Shown piece by piece: positions 56,217-64,000 of a stretch of 64,000 nucleotides of DNA (its first letter is position 1; the number at the start of each line of letters is the position of its first letter). This DNA comes from Pogostemon cablin (Eukaryota; Streptophyta; Magnoliopsida; Lamiales; Lamiaceae), in NCBI GenBank assembly GCA_023678885.1, contig CM043001.1, positions 4,102,001 to 4,166,000 of the forward strand, given 5' to 3'. The notes under the pieces are model-generated. The model searched no databases, was not told where the DNA came from, and worked only from the letters and a program-made list of their open reading frames with translations. The translations under genes and the position numbers were made by a program.

Positions 56217-57000
56217 TTGACGGGATATTATCGAAGGTTTGTTGAAAGATTTTCTAAGATTGCTTCACCATTAACACAGTTGACCAGGAAGAATGTAAAG
56301 TTCACATGGACGGAGGCATGTGAACAAAGTTTCCAAGAATTGAAGAGACGGTTGACATTAGCACCTATCTTAACTATTCCTACAGAGACAGAAAACTTCA
56401 AGGTTTACAGTGATGCTTCAAAGAATGGTCTTGGGTGTGTATTGATGCAGAATGGGAAAGTGATAAATGCATCTAGACAATTAAGGGAGTATGAGAAGAA
56501 TTACCCAACTCATGATTTAGAGTTAGCCGCGGTAGTGTTTGCACTCAAGATTTGGAGGCATTATCTGTATGGAGAACGTTGTGAGATCTATACTGATCAT
56601 AAGGGTTTGAAGTACTTTTTCACTCAGAAAGAGTTGAATATGAGGCAAAGAAGATGGTTGGAATTGGTGAAAGATTACGACTGTGTTATCAATTATCATC
56701 CGGGAAAAGTCAATGTGGTTGCTGATGCATTGAGCCGAAAGGCAATACAAAGTGTAGCTGCTATGACCATAAATCAGAAACCAGAGTTGCTTAATTCGCA
56801 AAGAATGGGTGTGGAAATCATTCAGGAAGGATTGTTGGAAGCAAAGATGACAGCTCTGACACTTCGACCAACCTTGATGGATAAGATTCGACAGGGCCAA
56901 CAAGAGGATCAATTGTTTGACAAGATAAAGAATGATATCAGCTCTGAAAAGTCTTCTGATTTTCAAGTACCAGATAATGGTGTGATTCGTTATAGAGGTC
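56217..57000 (+). pseudogene. pol: G RT end and RNase H
   Basis: It opens with LTGYYRRFVERFSKIA, the end of RT. RNase H has VYSDASKNGLGCVLMQ, THDLELAAVVFALKIWRHYL, YTDHKGLKYFF and VVADALSRK. The frame stays open through to integrase. Confidence 0.88.
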
Positions 57001-58069
57001 GATTATGTCTACCTGAAGTGGATGATATTCGGAAGGAAGTGATGGCGGAAGCTCATTCAACACCGTACTCTGTACATCCAGGAGCTACTAAGATGTATAG
57101 AGATTTGAAGTCACATTATTGGTGGCCAGGGATGAAGAGAGATGTCGCTCAGTATGTGGAGCAATGTTTGACTTGTCAGCAGGTCAAAGCTGAGCATCAG
57201 AGACCAGCAGGAATTTTGCAGTCTCTATTTATTCCAGAGTGGAAGTGGGAGAATATCATGATGGATTTTGTTATCGGGCTACCGAAGATAGTGAAAGGTC
57301 ACGATGCCATTTCGGTTATCGTGGATCGATTGACTAAGTCTGCTCATTTTCTTCCTATCTGTTCTATGTATTCCATGGATCGCTATGCCCAGCTTTATAT
57401 ACAAGAGATTGTCAGACTCTATGGAGTATCAGTTACCATTGTGTCAGATAGAGACACGAGATTCTTGTCAGCTTTCTGGAAAAGTTTGCATAAGGCGCTG
57501 GGGACACAGTTATCTTTCAGCACAGCATTCCATCCACAGACAGAAGGTCAATCAGAGCGTACGATACAGATTTTGGAGGATATGCTCAGAGCGTGTGTGT
57601 TGGATTTTCAAGGTCAGTGGAGTAAATTTTATCTTTAATAGAGTTCTCGTATAACAATAGTTATCAGTCTACTATCGGGATGGCTCTATATGAAGCATTG
57701 TACGGGAGAAAGTATAGATCTCCAGTACATTGGGATGAAGTTGGAGAAAGGAAACTTTTGGGTCCAGACTTGATTCGTGAAATGTCAGAAGCTGTTACTC
57801 GTATTCGAGAGAAGATGAAAGTTGCTCAAGATCGGCAGAAGAGTTATGCAGACAAACGGAGGAGAGAATTGGAATTTGAAGTGGGTGATCAGGTATTCTT
57901 GAAAGTATCTCCAATGAAGGGGATAATGCGGTTTGGGAAGAAAGAAAAACTCAGTCCAAGATATGTTGGTCCATTCGCTATCATTGAGAGAGTCGGCAGT
58001 GTTGCTTATAGGTTGGATTTACCAACATCGATGTCTAGAGTACATGATTGTTTTATGTGTCTATGTTGA
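57001..58069 (+). pseudogene. pol: G integrase
   Basis: Zinc finger HSTPYSVHPGATKMYRDLK...CLTCQQVK (57050-57185). DDE core with Asp in MMDFVIGLP, Asp in VSDRDTRF and Glu in TEGQSERT. A frameshift near 57630 and two adjacent stops follow; the rest (ALYGRKYRSPVHWDEVGER, FEVGDQVFLKVSP) is in the frame 57680-58069. Confidence 0.88.
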
Positions 58070-58302
58070 GGAAGTACGTTCCGAATCCATCTCATGTTCT
58101 CAGGCAGGAACCAGTTGAGTTGAAAGAAGATTTGAGTTATGAGGAAGTACCAGTTGAGATCTTATGGCGAGAAGTGAAGAAGCTCAGAAATAAAGAAATA
58201 CCATTAGTAAAGGTATTATGGAGGAACCAACTAGTTGAGGAGGCTACTTGGGAAAGAGAAGATGAGATGATGGCAAATATCCAGACCTCTTCAGGTAAGT
58301 AA
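58048..58302 (+). pseudogene. G chromodomain-like C-terminus
   Basis: After a frame change near 58055, MLRKYVPNPSHVL leads to VEILWREVKKLRNKEIPLVK and WRNQLVEEATWEREDEM, the chromodomain-like end typical of Tekay/Del elements. Chromodomains of this group are thought to guide insertion to certain chromatin. Confidence 0.82.
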
Positions 58303-58324
58303 ATTTCGAGGACGGAATTTTTAT

Positions 58325-58337
58325 AAGGTGGGGAGGA
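58325..58337 (+). other. G polypurine tract
   Basis: AAGGTGGGGAGGA directly precedes the 3' LTR. Confidence 0.85.
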
Positions 58338-58716
58338 TGTCATATCCGAGCTTCTCACTACTCATTTGCCAATATAATTTAATTTGTGTTATGTGCATTT
58401 TATAATTATGTGATAATTATGTGGCAATTATGTGATAATTATTTCCACATTTCATTTATCTTTACATTTTATTTGATACATCCATGATATAAATGGTGAT
58501 AATATATGAACATATGTGTGTATAAATATTTACGTGTAATAATTTGGATATATAATTAAATTATTTTATTTGTATAAATATATTATTTCTTAATTATTAA
58601 GTATCACACGTGTTCTCGTAAGAATAATAGTGGGTAGAAAAGTGTACACGTATGTGTATTAATTTGTAAATGTATTATATCTTAGCTATTAAGTATTGTA
58701 CGTAAATCAAGAATGG

Positions 58717-58778
<62 letters not shown>

Positions 58779-60312
58779 AATAAAAAAGAAAAAGGGACGG
58801 AGGATGGTCAACAAACGTATTGGCATGCATGGCTTAATAGCAGCCGTGAGTTTTAATAAAAAAATTGATTAAGTTTTGAGTTAGATTAGTCGGTTGGCAT
58901 GCCCTAACTTTTACCATCTCTATATAAATCCTCTTAAGGGAGAGAGAGGAGATGAGAGGAGAGAGAGAGGAAAAAGGAAAAAGAGAGAGCGTGCCGGAAC
59001 GTGCGTGTCGGATCGAATTAATTACAGTTCTTCATGAGATCTATACTATTATCACTATTAGAAGTCCAGGTAAGTAGAAGTCCAACTACAATGCATAAAC
59101 ATGCTGTTTGTGAATTATTTGTGATTAATATGTGATAACTATGTTATGGATTATTTGTGATTAATATATGATAATTGTGCTATGACTTATTTGTGATTAG
59201 TTTAATTACGTTATAAATTATTTTGGGTTAATTGGTTATACAAGTTGTGGATTTATGTGATTTGAAATAATATTATTGTCCTATATAGATCTGTGTGATT
59301 GGAAACTGTTGAAAGTATATCTGTATGATTCGAGAAGATATTGGTTATAAGGATCTATGTGATCCAACATAAAGTTGTTATTCCAAAAGGGATCCGTATG
59401 ATCCAAGGTGAAGTGGTTATTTTCTAAATGGATCTATGTGATTGAGGTGAAGTTGTTGTTCAGAAGTGGATCTGTGTGAAGTGAAGTTAAGTTGTTGCTT
59501 TATTATGGTTAAATGTTGATGTTGATATTGATATTATAAATGGTTTTGATGCATATTTAATTGTCCTGGTTGCATACCATACATAAACATGAAAAGTATT
59601 TTCCCCAAAATTAATAAGATACTAATGGTGTGTGCGGCCACTATATATGCATCTCTATCTGGGTTCGGAAAAAATCGTTCTCAGTACTTTGTTTGGGGTT
59701 CGGAAAAATCGTCCCCACCATTATGTCAAAGTTCGAAAAAATTATTCTCGGCACTTGATATATTCGGGGTTTGGAAAAATTATCCCCATTGAGCTCATTT
59801 GGGGTGCATATCATAAGTGTATCGTGGGGATCCCGCAACGTGAACAGTTATTAAAATAAAAGATACCAACTAGAAAAACTAGAAAATAGGCGATAGAGAA
59901 CTAAATATATTTTCATGCACTGACATGCATGATTTCTATTTACTAAGATTTTGTCTCACTAGTTTATGCATTGTAGGTGAGTCTGTTGATGATTGAGTTT
60001 TTGTGATGTGACTGTGCAAGTTGTGGAGCTCCTACATGGGTGTGAGCGGATGTACATAGATGACGACCTATTGGACTAGGCCGTGGGTTTATTTTGTTTC
60101 CACTGATGTTTTATTATGTAATATAATAAGTATTGTGACAAGTTTGAATGGATTGCGGTGGTGTCAGAAACCAGTTACATATGTTGAACTAGTGTGATGG
60201 TTCTGGTTATAAATATATTATGTGGAAAAAAAAATGAGTGTAGATTTTTATAATGATGATGTTTATGTTAATTATTATTTGAATTATAAGTTATGTAAGG
60301 TGGGTCGTGTCA
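58338..60312 (+). repeat. G 3' LTR
   Basis: Pairs with 51621-53629. Its microsatellite (58724-58785) is longer and interrupted. The GA-rich stretch near 58938-58990 is shorter. Confidence 0.93.
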
Positions 60313-60351
60313 GTTTTGCTCAATCAAAGTAATAGCGAAAAGCGTTGTCAT
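60313..60351 (-). pseudogene. gag: H gag start
   Basis: The ATG at 60351 (minus) opens a few codons ending in IEQN, which join in frame with KLTGPNF at 51615 once G and one target copy are removed. This confirms that the two parts belong together. Confidence 0.75.
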
Positions 60352-62709
60352 TTCAGTAGATGAATCTACAAAATAATAGAGCAGAAAAATAAGAAAACTA
60401 TGAAATTTTATATTAATTTAATATAAGGTCTTTAATATTAAATTTCTCCCATTATTTTATTCGAATTTCATAATCCCAATGAAAATTGGAAAATCATAAT
60501 TTTCTAGTACGCTTGAGGCCCAAATAGGACTCCTCACAACCCAATTTTTTGGGCCCATGAAAAATTCTCTTCGGTAGATAACTATTTTACAATTGTATCA
60601 CTATACAACCCTCAATTTATTTTATCTCACCTTTCACGCATACCTCAATTTTATGAGTCCATACGTTACTTAGTGTCAAACAATACCTATCAAACATTCA
60701 TGCAATTAAAATATCAAAACACCCCACGACTCATGGCCGATGTAGTAATGCATTTAATTCATGAGCATCATTATGACAGATAAAGAACACAACTTTCTTC
60801 CACAAACTCACCCCACGACTCATGGCCAGTGATTAAGCATAGTAGCATCATCATGTATTTATCTTTTGATAGTAGGCATGGATTCATAGGTCATACCCAA
60901 CTCATCCATATTTGTTTGAAATAAAATTTTCAAAAAAAATTTTGTGTAAGCTTCAAAAACTTAGGGATTATTTTTATTTCCAATACCTTATCAACTTATT
61001 AAGGTAAATAATTTAATGTTTATCATCAAATGAGTGCAATAAAATATTAAATAAATTCTAGCATGCATATATCCTATACATACATAAAGCGGTGGGATGA
61101 TCAAAGCCAACCTATGCGACCCGTTTGAGCCAAAATGAGTCTATGGTCAATCTAAGGGATACTGAGAACTTTTACATCATAATGTAAAACCCAAACACTT
61201 ATGGTCTTAGAGCATCTATTCTATTACATTTAATTACCCATTAATAATTTGGTCTTCTTTTGGGCTTCCTTCAAGTCCTCCAATTTACAATGAATAAAAT
61301 TAAATCCTCACGGACTAATCTACTCTCATTGCATAAATTAAAAGAACTTACAAATGTAAATAAGAGGCTTGCAATCCCTATAAAACTCAAATAAATTAAA
61401 CCGTCACATAAAGTCCAAGGCTCATGATCATCCCTAAATAAATAAATATGCAATCAACATATTAAATTTATTTATATCCATTCTCAATGAATAATTCCGC
61501 AAAGAAATATGAGAATAACAATTATTCTTATTTCTCATTTTAAAATAATACTAGTTGAGAAATATGGCTAACAATTAGTCAATATTACAAAACTTTAAAT
61601 TTTAGAATTGAGTTTAAGAATTTTGTTGCCTTAATTAATTAAGAAACAATTTCTATATTAATAAAACCAAATCAATTCACTATTATTCTAAAATGTGAAT
61701 GATAGCTAATTATTTTATCTTAGAAACATTTTTCTAGAAACCCATTTCTAGAAATATTTTTCTAGAAACCCATTTCTAGAAACCTTTAATTTATTCATCT
61801 AATCAATTCTTTTATAAAAATTGGTTTATAAATCATTCCATAAAGTTGATGACAGCCATCTACTTTTTTGATCAAACCAATAATCCATTTCTATAAATAG
61901 CCATCAAATATCATTATTATCATAAACATCTAATGCTTTTATCAAATTAAATATTAAATATTGATAACAAATTATCAATAATAATTATTATATTAGACAA
62001 TGATATTTTGAGAAATAATTCCTCGTTAAATACAAGTATTACTTTAATTTCATTCTAAATGAATATTTTGAATACAAAATATAAATAACTTTTATTTAAT
62101 TTTTCATATTCACACTTGAAACAAATAGAGTCATAGACTAACATTTAGCCAATTTCATTAAAAATATCAAACATTAAAATTTTAACTGTATAATTAGTAG
62201 CTTAAGAACAGTTCTTATTCTACTGAAACTGTTGAAATTTTTTACAAATTAAGATATGCCTTTCTGAATCAATCAGAATAAATCTTAATATTTCATATTG
62301 TATAATTAGTAGTTTAAGAACAATTCTCATCCTACTGTAACAGTTGAAATTTTAGATTAATAATTAAGATATGCTTTTCTGAATCAATCAAAACAAATCT
62401 TAATTATTCACGTGAATTCGAAACTGATGCAATGATCACCCAATTCACAGTTCAAATCAACTTATTCTTCAAAACCCATTTTGAAAACACAAATCAAATT
62501 ATTCTTCAAAACCCATTTTGAAAATACAATGATGAAATCTAATGACTGTCGAGAAACTATTTTCTCGTTGTCTCAAACCTTTCTTATTTAACCATTAAAT
62601 GTATCTAATTCCTGAGAAACAATTTTCTCATCATTTCAAGCTTTCTTATTAACCATTAAATATTACTAAAATAATTTTAGTACACAGATATTTTAACACC
62701 GTGAATCTA
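60352..62709 (-). other. H long leader with local tandem duplications
   Basis: About 2.36 kb between primer site and gag ATG without a coding ORF. It contains several tandem duplications: TTTCTAGAAACCCA units at 61728-61795, two copies of about 110 bp at 62187-62408, two copies of AATTATTCTTCAAAACCCAT-type at 62460-62525, and two copies of GAGAAAC..TTTTCTC-type at 62549-62665. CCCCACGACTCATGGCC occurs twice (60723 and 60811 regions). Confidence 0.6.
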
Positions 62710-62721
62710 GCTCTGATACCA
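62710..62721 (-). other. H primer-binding site (initiator tRNA-Met)
   Basis: The minus strand reads TGGTATCAGAGC, one base from the LTR end. Confidence 0.92.
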
Positions 62722-62722
62722 C

Positions 62723-63484
62723 TGTTGGGTACGTTATAGCAATCTGGGTGAACGCAGCGGAATTTAAAATTTTTAAAAATTAATAAATCACATTTATTAG
62801 TAACATTAAATGTTTCACCCAAATGTTCAGAAACGATTATCGGATCCGGTGTTAAAATATTCTAAAGAGAATCCAAACGATTATCGGATCCGGTGTTAAA
62901 ATATTCTAAAGAGAATCCACAAAAAGATTATTACCCTCGTAGACCCTCTTCAGTTGATGCAAGGAGTGAGGGAATCAATTCCCGGTATGTGACTAACACC
63001 GTTCTTCTCAGTGAGAGATCCAAGTGTATCCCCTCTAAAGTAATCCACCGATTAAATTAACGACACAGATTTTACACTTTGCTAGTAGTGTGAATCTATT
63101 GGAATCAATGGTGTCCCTAATATCAACTGGTGATAATAAGAACGGGAATGGGTTGAAGAACAATAATCAATTTACTGTCTCCAAAAGTCAAAAGAAAAGA
63201 ACAGAAGCAACGTGAGAGAAAAAGGGAGAGAAGCAAAAAAGGAAGTATCAGACTTTTTCTGAAAAAAGTCGACCACTTTATTTTAGCAACAAGAAGACAC
63301 GTTGTGCCTCCCTTAATCTTCTCAACCACCCCGTTTTCCCTTTTCTCACACAGAAACGAGGGATGAATGTGTCTCCCCTTTATCTTTTCTGTAATGTTTA
63401 AATTAATTAATGGGCTCAATCATAAAGTCCATTAATTATGTTTGGGCTTAAATAAATCCAATTTAAGACTAACCCAATTATATT
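62723..63484 (-). repeat. H 5' LTR, truncated
   Basis: It matches 45143 onwards for about 760 bp and then stops abruptly. Inside, ACGATTATCGGATCCGGTGT and the following bases to AATCCA are duplicated in tandem (about 42 bp, 62836-62919); the 3' LTR has one copy. Confidence 0.9.
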
Positions 63485-63561
63485 TGTTTAATAAGATGCC
63501 GGTTAGTTTCTTAATCTGTAATATCCTTACTAGAAAGATTATCAGTCGATCCTGTCGTAGA

Positions 63562-63578
63562 TGGTATTAGAGCCTTGG
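63562..63578 (+). other. tRNA-Met primer-like site of the pararetrovirus
   Basis: TGGTATTAGAGCCTTGG differs by one base from the TGGTATCAGAGC start of the caulimovirid minus-strand primer site. Confidence 0.65.
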
Positions 63579-63619
63579 TAATTTTTATAGATATGTCTTG
63601 GATCAACACATAGTTAATC

Positions 63620-64000
63620 ATGAATAATTTCATGAACTTGATTAATAAGAATAATAATATTAAAAATAGTAAGAATGAAGAATATGATATGCCTAAGAAT
63701 TTGGATCTACTTAACAAGTGGACAATTCCTAAAATTGAACCCAGGTTAATATATAAATTGGGTACTTTTGAGAAATTAGGATTACTTCAAGTAGTTAAAA
63801 CTACTGAGGAATCAATTTCGTTAGATAATAATGAGATGATTATTAAATTATTATCTGATAAGGATATTGATAAATATAGAAATGAATACAATTTCCTTCA
63901 TATAGGATTGGTTCAGATTGCTTTTAAACCTTTAACCTTAAAAGGTTTACCAGAAAGCTTCATAGCAGCTTTAAGAGATGGTAGAAATCTTAATTGGAGA
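63620..64000 (+). CDS. Movement-protein-like ORF of the pararetrovirus, open to the window end
   Basis: The ATG at 63620 is followed by 127 codons without a stop up to the last base. The N-terminal third is Asn/Lys-rich. From about residue 90 it has HIGLVQIAFKPLTLKGLP and then ALRDGR, the hallmark of the 30K movement-protein domain in caulimovirids. These proteins form or enlarge plasmodesmata for cell-to-cell spread. In some groups (Petuvirus, Florendovirus) this domain begins a large polyprotein, which the close primer site would fit. The visible part is unbroken; I cannot say whether the whole copy is. Confidence 0.75.
   Translation, partial: MNNFMNLINKNNNIKNSKNEEYDMPKNLDLLNKWTIPKIEPRLIYKLGTFEKLGLLQVVKTTEESISLDNNEMIIKLLSDKDIDKYRNEYNFLHIGLVQIAFKPLTLKGLPESFIAALRDGRNLNWR

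Larger units (their letters stand above)
51621..60312 (+). mobile_element. Element G: Ty3/gypsy chromovirus, Tekay/Del type
   Basis: 8692 bp with LTRs 51621-53629 (2009 bp) and 58338-60312 (1975 bp), TSD GTTTT (51616-51620, 60313-60317), tRNA-Met primer site, full gag-pol order and a chromodomain-like C-terminus. The reading frame has several stops and frameshifts. It sits in the gag of H. Confidence 0.95.
45143..63484 (-). mobile_element. Element H: Ty1/copia retrotransposon, degenerate, carrying I and G
   Basis: 3' LTR 45143-46494, polypurine tract split by I, RNase H, RT, integrase remnants, gag split by G, leader, tRNA-Met primer site (62710-62721) and 5' LTR (62723-63484, truncated). 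The gene order gag, protease, integrase, RT, RNase H on the minus strand is that of Ty1/copia. The internal part has stops and deletions throughout. TTGGG (45138-45142) is the expected target copy; the other end is lost. Confidence 0.88.
63485..64000 (+). mobile_element. Edge of an endogenous pararetrovirus (Caulimoviridae-like)
   Basis: Sequence changes at about 63484 from the H LTR to unrelated DNA. This has a tRNA-Met primer-like site followed closely by an ORF of movement-protein type, the order expected at the start of a plant pararetrovirus genome. It runs off the window. No LTR-like end is seen at the junction. Confidence 0.7.

Overview
This is plant nuclear DNA made almost entirely of LTR retrotransposons. 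It holds Ty3/gypsy elements of Athila type (tRNA-Asp primer sites, long LTRs, an extra ORF after pol), two or three chromovirus-like gypsy elements, one Ty1/copia element, and the edge of an endogenous pararetrovirus. I could not identify the species. I see no host protein gene, tRNA, rRNA or CRISPR array. Almost every coding region is broken by stops and frameshifts.

The window reads as one nested stack, and most steps are fixed by 5-bp target-site duplications (TSDs). Element A (+, Athila-like, gag-pol deleted) starts near 2177. Solo LTR J (2872-4700, minus, TSD GCTTG) sits in A's 5' LTR. Element D (6126-35238, +, TSD GTCAT) is the most complete Athila element, about 13.7 kb once its insertions are removed, and lies in A. 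D carries two later insertions: C (8615-17620, minus, TSD ATCAC) in gag and B (26454-32802, +, TSD CCTAC) in the 3' UTR. A resumes at 35239 and is interrupted at 35589 by E (minus, Athila-like). E is cut in its integrase at 41067 by K, a decayed chromovirus-like gypsy element (minus). K holds F (41201-43591, +, TSD TTTCT) in its LTR and is interrupted at 45143 by the copia element H (minus). H contains solo LTR I (46499-48286, TSD ATACC) and G (51621-60312, +, Tekay/Del type, TSD GTTTT). The 5' LTR of H is cut at about 63484 by pararetrovirus-like sequence that runs off the window. The missing halves of A, E and K are expected beyond position 64000.

The main signals the gene families do not explain are these. 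(1) Six Athila-like LTR families (J, D, C, B, E, I) carry an array of short GC-rich, mostly self-complementary words directly upstream of the TATA box. Each family has its own word set, and in D, C and E the same set recurs in the internal region. (2) In D, the space between pol and the env-position ORF looks like a promoter cassette: PPT, word array, TATA-like box, splice donor, then splice acceptor at the ATG. (3) The LTRs carry family-specific hairpins about 170-350 nt downstream of TATA. (4) B and C lack RT and integrase but share a conserved C-terminal protein segment, and share UTR blocks with E, which suggests non-autonomous partners of an E-like helper.
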